Source of the DNA: Streptomyces sp. HNM0574
GTDB taxonomy: Bacteria; Actinomycetota; Actinomycetes; Streptomycetales; Streptomycetaceae
NCBI RefSeq assembly: GCF_012726235.1
Contig: NZ_JAASAH010000005.1
Location: 186,001-250,000 of the forward strand
DNA length: 64,000 nucleotides
Reading direction: 5' to 3'
Part shown: positions 52,727 through 60,613 of the stretch, piece after piece
Numbering within the stretch: position 1 is the stretch's first letter
Layout: each line of letters opens with the position of its first letter
Made by a program: the position numbers and the translations under genes
The notes under the pieces: model-generated
Told to the model about the DNA's origin: nothing
The model's input: the letters and a program-made list of their open reading frames with translations, nothing else
The model's database searches: none

Positions 52727-52764
52727 CCTTCTCGCAGACCACGGCGAGTTGTCAGGAGCGGAGC

Positions 52765-52870
52765 ACCACGCGGGTATTCGGGCTCACGCCGCGCCGTAGC
52801 GCGCGCGTCCACCGTTGCGGGTCAGCGCCGGAATTCGACCGGACTTCCCCCGCGGGGTGCCAGGACTGTG
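52765..52870 (-). promoter_or_regulatory. Cobalamin (B12) riboswitch
   Basis: On the minus strand the leader contains GGGGGAAGTCCGGTCGAATT, then TCCGGCGCTGACCCGCAACG immediately followed by GTGG, a variable hairpin and GAGCCCGAATACCCGC. This is the conserved order of the cobalamin aptamer core (GGGAA, CGGTxxxA, TCCGG, ACCCGCAxCGGT, GCCxGGAxACC). It lies about 40 bp upstream of the permease GTG, so translation of the importer should be repressed by adenosylcobalamin. Confidence 0.88.
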
Positions 52871-52899
52871 AAGTTGTGCGGGGTGTGCGGCCCTTCGGC

Positions 52900-53478
52900 C
52901 TACTTGAAGAAGGTGATGCCGTCGTCCGGCAGGTCCTTCAGGTCCTTCGCCCACTCGCTCGGGTCGACGACCTTCTTCAGCTGGGCCGACATGTACGGAC
53001 GCAGCGAACCCTCGGGGGTGGCCTTCTCGCCGACCCACATCAGGTCACCGTTGACGTAGCCGTACAGCCGCTTGCCGCCGCTGTACTCACCGGCGGAGGC
53101 GGTACGCGCGACGGCGTCGGTCGCGAGGTCGATCTGCGGCTTCTGGTCGGCCAGTTCGCCGTACCAGACCTCGGCGATGCCCTGGTCGCGGATCATCACG
53201 ACGTCGACCTTGCGCTCGGAGTCGACCCGCCAGTACCCGGTCTCGGTCTCCAAGGGGCGCTTCCGGTTGCCCTCGGCGTCGAGTTCCCAGGTGTGCGAGA
53301 CGTACTCGAGGAAGTCGCGGCCGTCGTGGCTGAAGCTGACCTCCTGGCCGAAGTTGCACTCCTCGGAACCCGGTCCCTGCTCGCCGTCGAGGGCGGCGAC
53401 GCCCGCGCCCTCCCAGCGTCCGAGGAGGAAGACGAGCGGCACGAGGTCCGGGTGCAGGTCGGACGGAATCTCGATCAT
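52900..53478 (-). CDS. Nitrobindin/FABP-family heme-binding beta-barrel protein
   Basis: This 192-residue DUF1794 protein has the hallmark LLGRWEGAGVA start motif, strands EVSFSHDGRDFLEYVSHTWE and GYWRVDSERKVDVVMIRDQG, and the terminal LPDDGITFFK. Nitrobindins bind heme in a ten-stranded barrel and can isomerise peroxynitrite or handle NO. The 33-residue membrane protein gene lies 41 bp upstream and may be co-transcribed. Confidence 0.9.
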   Translation of the reverse strand: MIEIPSDLHPDLVPLVFLLGRWEGAGVAALDGEQGPGSEECNFGQEVSFSHDGRDFLEYVSHTWELDAEGNRKRPLETETGYWRVDSERKVDVVMIRDQGIAEVWYGELADQKPQIDLATDAVARTASAGEYSGGKRLYGYVNGDLMWVGEKATPEGSLRPYMSAQLKKVVDPSEWAKDLKDLPDDGITFFK

Positions 53479-53519
53479 GAGGTGCTCAGGCGATCTGTCG
53501 AGGGGGTGGGAAAGGCGGC

Positions 53520-53621
53520 TCAGCGCTGGCCGTCGTAGAGCTTCTTGTACGTCAGCCCGGCGAAGGCCACGGTGCCGACGCAGACCAGGACCATCAGGGC
53601 GGTGAAGAATGCCTCAAGCAC
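53520..53621 (-). CDS. 33-residue single-TM small protein
   Basis: GTG 53621 encodes 33 residues: start VLEAFFTALM, a hydrophobic run through VLVCVGTVAFAGLTY and a basic end KKLYDGQR. One TM helix with the C-terminus probably inside. A GGAGAGC Shine-Dalgarno lies upstream. It is a short conserved neighbour of the nitrobindin gene in Streptomyces (from memory). Confidence 0.75.
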   Translation of the reverse strand: MLEAFFTALMVLVCVGTVAFAGLTYKKLYDGQR

Positions 53622-53764
53622 GGGGGCTCTCCTTGGGCGGGCGACAAGATGTTCTACGGACGCCCCCGATTCTAGCTTTCCCCGCCGCGCCGGCCGAGGT
53701 CGGGCCGGAGTCCGGCCGGTGAACGGCCTGCGCGGCGGCCCGCGGGCGGCCGTAGGCTCGGCGC

Positions 53765-54130
53765 ATGGCGAAGAAGAAGCTCGTGATCAAGGTGACGGCG
53801 GGTGCGGACGCGCCCGAGCGGTGCTCGCAGGCGTTCACGGTGGCCGCGGTCGCCGCCGCCAGCGGGGTGGAGGTCTCGCTCTGGCTGACGGGCGAGTCCG
53901 CGTGGTTCGCGCTGCCGGGGAAGGCGGCCGAGTTCGAGCTGCCGCACGCGGCGCCGCTGCCCGACCTGATCGAGGGCATCCAGGCCGGCGGCCGGATCAC
54001 GCTGTGCACGCAGTGCGCGGCCCGGCGCGGGATCACCGAGGACGACGTGCTGGAGGGCGTCCGGATCGCGGGCGCGCAGGTCTTCGTCAGCGAGGCCGTG
54101 CAGGACGAGGCGCAGGCGCTGGTGTACTAG
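53765..54130 (+). CDS. DsrE-family protein
   Basis: This 121-residue DsrE/F-fold protein has KKKLVIKVTAGADAPERCSQ, a central SLWLTGESAWFALPG strand-helix and CTQCAARRGITEDDVLEGV with a CxxC pair. DsrE proteins relay sulfur or act as small thiol-linked regulators; the nearby rhodanese and MoaD-like genes fit a sulfur theme. ATG 53765 has no strong ribosome binding site. It is divergent from the 33-residue gene. Confidence 0.88.
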   Translation: MAKKKLVIKVTAGADAPERCSQAFTVAAVAAASGVEVSLWLTGESAWFALPGKAAEFELPHAAPLPDLIEGIQAGGRITLCTQCAARRGITEDDVLEGVRIAGAQVFVSEAVQDEAQALVY

Positions 54131-54139
54131 GCGCCCGAA

Positions 54140-54279
54140 GGGGCGCGGGGAACGGCGCGACCAGCCACGACGTGCCCGCGCCCGGCGACGTACGGGAAGC
54201 GGCACCCCGAGAAGCGGCGCACCCCGCGCCGGGGTGCTGCGCTTGCCAGCCCTGCGCCTCGGCGCAGACCTCCCAAGCG
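54140..54279 (-). repeat. Composite dispersed repeat, copy C (inverted)
   Basis: In opposite orientation to copies A, B and D: the 14-mer complement lies at 54140-54153 and the hairpin (CGCTTG...CAAGCG, inner CTGCGCC/GGCGCAG) at 54240-54279. The intervening spacer is shorter and more diverged than in A and B. The element abuts the DsrE stop. Confidence 0.8.
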
Positions 54280-54300
54280 CCGCGGCGAACCGCAACGCGA

Positions 54301-54345
54301 AAGGGCCGCGTTCCCTGGCGTCCAACCCGGGGGAACGCGGCCCTT
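54301..54345. terminator. Convergent terminator
   Basis: AAGGGCCGCGTTCCC and GGGAACGCGGCCCTT (15 bp, perfect) frame a 15-nt loop between the dsrE and DUF1416 genes. Confidence 0.8.
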
Positions 54346-54367
54346 GTCGGCGTGGGCCCGGCGCGGC

Positions 54368-54655
54368 TCAGACCGCGATGGCCACCTCGGCCAGCCCGCC
54401 GTCCTGCGCGACGACGGTGCGGTCGGCCTGGCCGCCGGGGACGAGGGCGCGCACGGTCCAGGTGCCCTCGGCCGCGTAGAAGCGGAACTGGCCGGTGGCG
54501 GAGGTCGGGACCTCGGCCGTGAACTCGCCGGTGGCGTCCAGGAGCCGGACGTAGCCGGTGACGGGCTCGCCGTCACGGGTCACGTTGCCCTGGATGGTGG
54601 TCTCACCGGGCTTGATGGTGGAGGCGTCCGGGCCGCCTGCCTGTGCTCCGCACAT
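54368..54655 (-). CDS. DUF1416-family protein
   Basis: This 95-residue protein starts MCGAQAGGPDASTIKPGETT and has a compact carboxypeptidase-regulatory/Ig-like beta sandwich pattern (TGYVRLLDATGEFTAEVPTS, WTVRALVPGGQADR). It is almost always encoded directly after the rhodanese gene in actinobacteria, as here (35 bp). The function is unknown but probably sulfur-linked; Cys2 is conserved. Confidence 0.92.
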   Translation of the reverse strand: MCGAQAGGPDASTIKPGETTIQGNVTRDGEPVTGYVRLLDATGEFTAEVPTSATGQFRFYAAEGTWTVRALVPGGQADRTVVAQDGGLAEVAIAV

Positions 54656-54690
54656 GGGGTGTCCTCTCGGGAGTCTCGGTAGGGGGCCGG

Positions 54691-55530
54691 TCAGCTGTTG
54701 GCGCCGACCTCGACGGGCACGCCGACGAGCGAGCCGTACTCGGTCCAGGAGCCGTCGTAGTTCTTGACGTTCTCCTGGCCGAGGAGCTCGTGCAGGACGA
54801 ACCAGGTGTGAGCGGAGCGCTCACCGATGCGGCAGTAGGCGATGGTGTCCTTGGCCAGGTCCACGCCCTCGCCCTCGTACAGCTCCTTCAGGTCCGCGTC
54901 GGACTTGAACGTGCCGTCGTCGTTGGCCGACTTGGACCACGGGATGTTGCGGGCGCTCGGCACGTGGCCGGGGCGCTGCGACTGCTCCTGCGGCAGGTGG
55001 GCCGGGGCGAGCAGCTTGCCGCTGAACTCGTCGGGGGAGCGGACGTCGACCAGGTTCTTGGCGTTGATCGCCTCGACGACCTCGTCGCGGAAGGCGCGGA
55101 TGCTCAGGTCCTGCGGCTTCGCCTTGTACTCCGTCGCGGCGCGCTGCGGCACCTCGGCGACGAGGTCGCGGGAGTCGAGCTCCCACTTCTTGCGGCCGCC
55201 GTCGAGGAGCTTCACGTCCTGGTGGCCGTAGAGCTTGAAGTACCAGTAGGCGTACGCGGCGAACCAGTTGTTGTTGCCGCCGTAGAGCACGACGGTGTCG
55301 TCGTTGCCGATGCCCTTCTCCGAGAGGAGCTTCTCGAAGCCGGCCTGGTCGACGAAGTCACGGCGCACCGGGTCCTGGAGGTCCTGCTTCCAGTCGATCC
55401 GGACGGCGTTCTTGATGTGGTTCTTGTCGTAGGCCGAGGTGTCCTCGTCCACCTCGACGAGCACGACCTTCGGGTCGTCGATGCGGGCCTCGACCCAGTC
55501 GGCGTCTACGAGGACGTCGCTGCGGCTCAT
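54691..55530 (-). CDS. Thiosulfate sulfurtransferase (rhodanese), CysA/SseA type
   Basis: This 279-residue tandem rhodanese transfers sulfane sulfur from thiosulfate to a thiol acceptor in the cytoplasm. The N-terminal inactive repeat has VVLVEVDEDTSAY and VVLYGGNNNWFA. The C-terminal active repeat has LVDVRSPDEFSG and the catalytic loop CRIGERS. GGAGGAGAACAGC precedes ATG 55530. It is the first structural gene of an operon with DUF1416, under a Cys-containing leader peptide at 55879-55962. Confidence 0.93.
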   Translation of the reverse strand: MSRSDVLVDADWVEARIDDPKVVLVEVDEDTSAYDKNHIKNAVRIDWKQDLQDPVRRDFVDQAGFEKLLSEKGIGNDDTVVLYGGNNNWFAAYAYWYFKLYGHQDVKLLDGGRKKWELDSRDLVAEVPQRAATEYKAKPQDLSIRAFRDEVVEAINAKNLVDVRSPDEFSGKLLAPAHLPQEQSQRPGHVPSARNIPWSKSANDDGTFKSDADLKELYEGEGVDLAKDTIAYCRIGERSAHTWFVLHELLGQENVKNYDGSWTEYGSLVGVPVEVGANS

Positions 55531-55878
55531 GCTGTTCTCCTCCGGGCGGTGGGGCGGATTGCGGTGATGCTGTCGCGGAACGCGGGTGTGCGGCCGGCAC
55601 ACGCCGTGAACTGCGGGCGCTGTGCGCGGTGTTGACGCGTGGAGCGGCCTGACTCGGGTGGCGCACGTACGTGTGGGCGGGCGGTACGCGCACTGCGCTG
55701 AGCGGCGCGCGGGGACCTTCGGTCCCGGGGCGGGCGCGGCCGGTGCCGTGGCGTCCGGGGGATCAAGTGCCCGCGTCCGCCCGCCGGTTCCGGCGCCGGG
55801 GCCCTCGCGGGGTCCTGCGGCTGCGGGAGCGGTGCGGGTCGCGGGCCGCCGGGCGCGGAGCGGGCTCGGGGCCGGCCG
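55531..55878 (-). other. Untranslated leader between the leader peptide and rhodanese gene
   Basis: This is 348 bp of very GC-rich sequence able to form several stems (for example around 55800-55860). No terminator with a T-run and no known riboswitch is evident, so any attenuation may be translational or Rho-dependent. Confidence 0.4.
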
Positions 55879-55962
55879 TCAGGAGGCGGTGCGACAGAGC
55901 ATGGCGGCGACGCGGCAGAGATCGACTGCCCGTCGCTTGGTGAGGTCCGCCTGTCGCTTCAT
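55879..55962 (-). CDS. Leaderless Cys-containing leader peptide
   Basis: ATG 55962 opens a 27-residue peptide. It begins MKRQADLTKRRAVD and continues LCRVAAMLCRTAS, placing Cys at 16 and 23 in the repeated LCR context. LCRVAAMLCR is the conserved signature of actinobacterial leader peptides that precede sulfur-assimilation genes and are thought to sense cysteine supply through ribosome behaviour. The mRNA is leaderless: TACGAT lies six bases upstream. It precedes the rhodanese operon. Confidence 0.85.
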   Translation of the reverse strand: MKRQADLTKRRAVDLCRVAAMLCRTAS

Positions 55963-55968
55963 GCGCCG

Positions 55969-55998
55969 ATCGTAAGGACGAGTGAGCGCCCGTGTCAC
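55969..55998 (-). promoter_or_regulatory. Promoter of the leader-peptide/rhodanese transcript
   Basis: Minus-strand GTGACA (55998-55993), an 18-bp spacer and TACGAT (55974-55969); transcription should begin at the ATG of the leader peptide. Confidence 0.65.
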
Positions 55999-56181
55999 CG
56001 TCGATCCGCATCATGAGACATATCTGTCCGCGATGCGGGATCGGGTCCCGGTCCGGCACCCCGCCGGACCGCCCGGGAGCTGCCCGGACGGGGCCCGCTT
56101 TCTGGTCTGCGGACGTGCTCGTCTCGGGGAGTGGGACAACGCCCGGGAAACGGCCGGAACCGGTCCTGCCGCGAGCCCGGT

Positions 56182-56889
56182 TCAGCCCGTGAGGCTGACG
56201 TCCGAGCCCTTCACGGAGAGCTCGATGCCCTTCTCGGTGGCCTCGACCTCGTCCAGCTCCAGGCCCTTCGGGAGCCCGGCGATCTTGCGCGCGATGTCGA
56301 TCCGGTCCCGGATCAGGTCCTCGACGCCGGGGATGTCCGCGCCGGGGATGTCCCGGGCCTTCAGCTTCACCTGGTCCCCGGAGACGCTGACGGCGCTGTG
56401 CACGCTGCGCTCGAAGGTCTGCCCGAGCAGCGAGACGGAGGCGGTGACCTTCACCTGGCCGCGGCCCTGGTCGTCCTTGCCGCCCCAGCCGACCTCGACG
56501 TTCTCGTCGGTGGCCTTGGACAGCGCGTCGTACGAGATCAGCGCCGTGCCCGTGGCGTCCTTGGCGATGGCGGAGTCGAAGTTGCCGCCGATCTCGACGT
56601 TCCGCAGCTGCGCCTCGATCCGGCTGACGGTCAGCTCGCGGCCGGCCGTCTCGGTCCGCATGCCGCTGAAGGTCGCGTCGACCTGGTCGAGGTCGCGGCC
56701 CAGCACCTGGGTCAGGAACGGGAAGCCCTTGATGTCGACGTCGACGTCCTTGGTGTCCGGCATGCCCTGCGCGCCCTTGATACGGCTCGCGGCCTCGTCC
56801 TCGGCGAGATGGACGGCGAGCCGGTCGGCGGCGACGAACAGGATGCCCAGCACGACGAGTACGGCCAGAAGAACGCGTAGTGCGCGCAT
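56182..56889 (-). CDS. LmeA-like (DUF2993) phospholipid-binding protein
   Basis: This 235-residue envelope protein has an N-terminal anchor or signal (LRVLLAVLVVLGILFVAADR). The DUF2993 beta-rich domain follows (KDVDVDIKGFPFLTQVLGRD, GTALISYDALSKAT, VEATEKGIELSVKGSDVSL). Mycobacterial LmeA binds phospholipid and supports lipoglycan maturation; the Streptomyces role is unknown. It is monocistronic, with a terminator of the upstream operon at 57014-57052. Confidence 0.85.
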   Translation of the reverse strand: MRALRVLLAVLVVLGILFVAADRLAVHLAEDEAASRIKGAQGMPDTKDVDVDIKGFPFLTQVLGRDLDQVDATFSGMRTETAGRELTVSRIEAQLRNVEIGGNFDSAIAKDATGTALISYDALSKATDENVEVGWGGKDDQGRGQVKVTASVSLLGQTFERSVHSAVSVSGDQVKLKARDIPGADIPGVEDLIRDRIDIARKIAGLPKGLELDEVEATEKGIELSVKGSDVSLTG

Positions 56890-57013
56890 GTGATCTGCTC
56901 ACTTCCCCCTGCATGCGCTGCATGCCAGGTCGACTCCGGCGAGTGCGCCGACGCCTTCGTCAACCGCTCCGCCCCGTCGACGAGCGTACGCGATCGGCCC
57001 CGTACCGGAACGG

Positions 57014-57052
57014 GCTCAGGACCGGCCCCACCACGGGGGTCCGGTCCTGAGC
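57014..57052 (-). terminator. Terminator of the MoaD/membrane protein operon
   Basis: Arms GCTCAGGACCGG (57014-57025) and CCGGTCCTGAGC (57041-57052) with an internal CCCC/GGGG extension, 18 bp past the 57071 gene's stop. Confidence 0.75.
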
Positions 57053-57070
57053 GGAGGAGGCGGGAGGGCG

Positions 57071-58030
57071 TCAGACCAGGGCGCGGCCCAGGACGTGCAC
57101 CACCGGCGCTGCCAGCGCGAGCGGCAGCGCGACGCCGGCCGTCATGTGGACGAAGCGGGACGGGAAGTCGTAGCTCGCCACCCGCAGACCGATCAGCGCG
57201 CAGACCCCGGCCGCCAGGCCGAGCGCGCCCGTACCGGTGGCCTGGTCCGCGAGGCCCGCCAGGTTCCCCGCGCCGACGCCCGCGCCCGCGGCGGCGGCCG
57301 CAGCCAGCAGCGGGGAGACGTACGGGGGCAGCGGCAGCGCCCGCACCAGGGTCGCGGCGGCGACGGCCGCGCAGCCGACGATCACCGCCTCGGCGCCGGC
57401 CGCGGGCAGCGCGGCCAGCTGGCCGGCGGCGAGCACGGTGAGCGCCGTGGCCGTCAGCGCCGCGGTCAGCGCGTACAGCCGCTCGTCCGGGCCCTGCCGG
57501 TTCCGCAGGTGCAGCACCAGGGTGAGCACGCACCAGACGCCGAGCGTGCCGATGGCGATGCCGGGCGCGTGGTCGCCGCCGGTGAGGAGCAGGCCGACGT
57601 CGGCCGCGACGCCGGAGAGGAACGCCAGCGCGATGCCCTGCCGGGCGGGCCACATCCCGTTCAGCCGGAACCAGCCGGCGGCCGTGAGCCCCTGGAGCAG
57701 CAGCACGGCGACGGCGAGCGGGACGTCACCGAGCGGGGCCGCGCCGGCGATCAGCGCGGCCAGCACGGTGGTGACCGCGGCGGGCAGCAGACCCGGCGCG
57801 ATCAGCGGCGACCTGCGCGCCCGCCGCCCGCCCTCGGGGGCCGGGGTCGCGGCCTCCGGCGCGGGGCTGGGCGCCGGGATCTGCGCGGAGGCCGGTGCCG
57901 GTGCCTGCGCCTGTTCCGGCACGGGGGGCTGCTCGCGGACCTGGCCGCGCGGGGCGTGCTGCGCGTGCGGGTCGTACGGGGTGTAGGGGGTGCGCGGCGG
58001 GTGCGGGCCGCCGCCGTGGGGCTGCGTCAT
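57071..58030 (-). CDS. Polytopic membrane protein with Pro/Ala-rich N-terminus
   Basis: This 319-residue protein has a ~75-residue cytoplasmic tail rich in Pro, Ala and Gln (EQAQAPAPASAQIPAPSPAP). About nine TM helices of Ala/Leu/Val follow, without a recognisable transporter motif. The start ATG overlaps the MoaD-like stop (ATGA), so the pair is translationally coupled. The function is unknown. Confidence 0.75.
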   Translation of the reverse strand: MTQPHGGGPHPPRTPYTPYDPHAQHAPRGQVREQPPVPEQAQAPAPASAQIPAPSPAPEAATPAPEGGRRARRSPLIAPGLLPAAVTTVLAALIAGAAPLGDVPLAVAVLLLQGLTAAGWFRLNGMWPARQGIALAFLSGVAADVGLLLTGGDHAPGIAIGTLGVWCVLTLVLHLRNRQGPDERLYALTAALTATALTVLAAGQLAALPAAGAEAVIVGCAAVAAATLVRALPLPPYVSPLLAAAAAAGAGVGAGNLAGLADQATGTGALGLAAGVCALIGLRVASYDFPSRFVHMTAGVALPLALAAPVVHVLGRALV

Positions 58031-58293
58031 GCCGCGCCTCCCGCGAACGGGGGGAGCACCTCGACGGAGCCGCCCTCGCTCAGCCGCACCGACGCGTGGT
58101 CGCGGGTGCCGACGGGGTCGCCGTCCACGAGGTACGAGCAGCGCAGCAGGACGCGCGCGAACTCCGGGCGTGCGGTGTGACGTTCGCGTGCGCCGTCGAG
58201 CGCTTCGGCGAGCGTCACCGCGTCGTACCGCTCCTCCGCGGTCCCGGCCGCGGCTTTCGCCGCCGCCCAGTAACGGATCGTGCCACTCGCCAT
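58027..58293 (-). CDS. MoaD/ThiS-family sulfur carrier protein
   Basis: This 88-residue beta-grasp protein starts MASGTIRYWAAAKAAAGTAE, has a conserved LLRCSYLVDGDPV strand-turn and ends SVEVLPPFAGGAA. Carriers of this family are activated at a C-terminal Gly-Gly; here two alanines follow it. It may need processing, or the carrier function may be lost. It overlaps the membrane protein gene by four bases. The sulfur theme continues in the neighbouring rhodanese and DsrE genes. Confidence 0.88.
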   Translation of the reverse strand: MASGTIRYWAAAKAAAGTAEERYDAVTLAEALDGARERHTARPEFARVLLRCSYLVDGDPVGTRDHASVRLSEGGSVEVLPPFAGGAA

Positions 58294-58469
58294 CGTGTCC
58301 CTCTCGGCCCGGTGAAGCTGTGCGGGTCCCATGATGACGTGCGTGGTGCGCCGTGCGTCGCGGGGTGCGGTGTCGGCATGTGCGGTGCGTCGCGGGGGCG
58401 GGGCGCCTGCCACGGTTCGGGGTGCGTTCTGCTGTCGCCGGGCCGCCCCGCCGCCGGGGTGTTCGCGCA

Positions 58470-58617
58470 GTTCCCCGCGCCCCTTTTTTCGCGGGCCCGC
58501 CCGGCTTGTCCGGGTGCGGTGCCGTCGTGGCTCGGGTTTCGCGCAGTTCCCCGCGCCCCTTGTCGCGGGCCGGCCCCGCTTGGGAGAACTGCGCCGTAGG
58601 CGTAGGGCTGGCAAGCG
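58470..58617. repeat. Composite dispersed repeat, copy D
   Basis: The 14-mer occurs at 58470 and 58546, followed by the hairpin at 58577-58617 in the same orientation as A and B. The inner stem differs (CTGCGCC with GGCGTAG, one G-U pair replacing a G-C), so pairing is kept despite the change. It fills most of the 359-bp gap between the MoaD and hydrolase genes. Confidence 0.8.
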
Positions 58618-58652
58618 CAGCGCCTAGCCCCGGCGCGGGGTGCTCCATGCCG

Positions 58653-59630
58653 TCACCGGGCCAGCGCCGTCGTGGCCCACGTCCCCACGCGGTGGAGGAG
58701 GGGGCCCGCGGCCGCGTTCTCCGCGTGGCCGAAGTCCGGTTCGAGCCAGAGTTCGGCGTGGTCGCCGGTGGCCGCGGCGAGGGAGCGGGGGTGGTCGAGG
58801 GGGAAGTACGGGTCGCGGTCGCCGTGCACGAGGAGCAGTGGGACGGGGGCGATCAGCGGGGCTGCGGCGACGGGGGAGAGCGGCACCGGGTCCCAGTCCG
58901 CGGGGTGGATGCGGGTGCGCAGGCCGTAGCGGGAGACGAGGCGTCCCAGGGGCCGCTGCACCACCCAGTGCAGCCGCCGCATGGGCGCCGTCCCCTTGTA
59001 GTACCAGCGGGCCGGGGCGCTGACGGCGACCACCGCGTCCGCCCAGTCACCCACCCCGGCCGGGGAGCCGGGAGCCCCCGGAGTGGCCGTGCGCCCCTCG
59101 TGCTTCCGTGCGCCGTCCGGGCACGCTCTGTCGCCGGGGTGTGCGCTCTCTGCGCTCTCGGCAGGGGCCCGGTACAGAGCCCCGTGCCGCAGCACGACGG
59201 AGCCGCCCATCGAGAAGCCGACGGTGGCGACCCGGGCGTGACCCAGCGAGCGGGCCCAGCGGACGGCGGCGGCGAGGTCGAGCACCTCGCGGTCGCCGAC
59301 GGTGGAGTGTCCGCCGGAGCGCCCGTGCCCCCGGAAGGAGAAGCTGACCACGTCCGTGTGCCGGGCGAGGTGCGCCACGGTGCGGCGCAGCGCCGGACGG
59401 TCGACGGAGCCGGTGAACCCGTGCGCCACCACGATCGCGCCGGGCGCCGTCGCCCCGCTCCCGGGGCCCGGCAGGCGGCGCGTGTGCACCGCTTCGAGCC
59501 GTACGCCGTCGTCCGTCAGCAGCACGGCGCGGGAGGTCCGGAGGGAGATGTTCGCCGGACGTTCTTCGTCACGCAATGTGACGTCCTCCCCGTCGGAGCG
59601 AGCCAACTCACACTGCTTGCCCTCGGTCAT
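58653..59630 (-). CDS. Alpha/beta hydrolase
   Basis: This 325-residue hydrolase from ATG 59630 has the oxyanion segment [16 protein letters not shown], nucleophile elbow VGFSMGGSV, acid [13 protein letters not shown] and catalytic His in EPDFGHAE. A ~45-residue Ala/Gly/Pro-rich insertion ([20 protein letters not shown] region) separates the halves. It is an esterase- or peptidase-like fold; the substrate is unknown. The start is uncertain, with ATG or GTG options to about 59730. It is divergent from glnR. Confidence 0.85.
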   Translation of the reverse strand: MTEGKQCELARSDGEDVTLRDEERPANISLRTSRAVLLTDDGVRLEAVHTRRLPGPGSGATAPGAIVVAHGFTGSVDRPALRRTVAHLARHTDVVSFSFRGHGRSGGHSTVGDREVLDLAAAVRWARSLGHARVATVGFSMGGSVVLRHGALYRAPAESAESAHPGDRACPDGARKHEGRTATPGAPGSPAGVGDWADAVVAVSAPARWYYKGTAPMRRLHWVVQRPLGRLVSRYGLRTRIHPADWDPVPLSPVAAAPLIAPVPLLLVHGDRDPYFPLDHPRSLAAATGDHAELWLEPDFGHAENAAAGPLLHRVGTWATTALAR

Positions 59631-59684
59631 GTCGGCTATTCTGCTGTGCCACAGGGATCCGGGCAGCGTCGCCCCCGGGTCCTT

Positions 59685-59713
59685 TTGTGCTTTCAGGAGC
59701 GCATACGTACGAA
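59685..59713 (+). promoter_or_regulatory. Promoter candidate for glnR
   Basis: TTGTGC (59685-59690), 17-bp spacer, TACGAA (59708-59713), about 49 bp before GTG 59762. No GlnR box was recognised beside it. Confidence 0.5.
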
Positions 59714-59761
59714 GCAGTGCCGCCATACGTCCCGACCCGGGACCGAGGAAGGAACTCACAC

Positions 59762-60589
59762 GTGAGCTCGCTACTCCTGCTGACGAACGCTCTCCAACCC
59801 TCCGCCGAAGTCCTCCCCGCACTCGGGCTGCTGCTGCACAACGTGCGCGTGGCCCCCGCCGAGGGCGCGGCCCTCGTCGACACCCCCGGCTCGGACGTCG
59901 TCCTCGTCGACGGCCGCCGCGACCTTCCCCAGGCACGCACCCTCTGTCAGCTCCTCCGCTCCACCGGCCCCGGCTGCCCGCTGCTCCTGATCGTCACCGA
60001 GGGCGGGCTCGCCGCCGTCACCGCCGACTGGGGTGTCGACGACGTCCTGCTCGACACCGCGGGCCCCGCCGAGGTCGAGGCCCGGCTGCGGCTGGCGACC
60101 GGACGGCACCAGTCCGTCGCCGAGGACGAGCCCACCGAGATCCGCAACGGCGACCTGTCCGTGGACGAGGCCACGTACAGCGCGAAGCTCAAGGGCCGGG
60201 TGCTGGACCTGACGTTCAAGGAGTTCGAGCTGCTGAAGTACCTGGCGCAGCACCCCGGCCGGGTCTTCACCCGCGCCCAGCTGCTCCAGGAGGTGTGGGG
60301 CTACGACTACTTCGGCGGCACCCGCACCGTCGACGTGCACGTGCGGCGGCTGCGCGCGAAGCTCGGCCCGGAGCACGAGGCCCTGATCGGCACCGTCCGG
60401 AACGTCGGCTACCGCTTCGTCACGCCGGAGAAGCCCGAGCCGACCCCCGAGGAGAAGAAGGCCAAGGCCGAGGCACGTGCGGTGACGGACGCGGCGACGC
60501 GGATGGCGCGCGAGGCGGCGCACGGCGCGGGCGTACGGGGCGTGCGCGGGGGTGACGTACGGCCCGGCGCACGGCCCGACCGGGGCTGA
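59762..60589 (+). CDS. glnR: Global nitrogen regulator GlnR
   Basis: This 275-residue orphan OmpR-family regulator activates or represses glutamine synthetase, ammonium and nitrate genes. The N-terminal atypical receiver keeps Asp50 ([11 protein letters not shown]) but lacks the acidic pocket needed for phosphorylation. The winged helix ([38 protein letters not shown]) ends in [12 protein letters not shown] ~50-residue charged and Gly/Arg-rich tail follows. GTG 59762 has GAGGAAGGA upstream. Near-identity to the remembered S. coelicolor GlnR supports the call. Confidence 0.96.
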   Translation: MSSLLLLTNALQPSAEVLPALGLLLHNVRVAPAEGAALVDTPGSDVVLVDGRRDLPQARTLCQLLRSTGPGCPLLLIVTEGGLAAVTADWGVDDVLLDTAGPAEVEARLRLATGRHQSVAEDEPTEIRNGDLSVDEATYSAKLKGRVLDLTFKEFELLKYLAQHPGRVFTRAQLLQEVWGYDYFGGTRTVDVHVRRLRAKLGPEHEALIGTVRNVGYRFVTPEKPEPTPEEKKAKAEARAVTDAATRMAREAAHGAGVRGVRGGDVRPGARPDRG

Positions 60590-60613
60590 GACCTCCCGCG
60601 TAGACTGCCGCGC

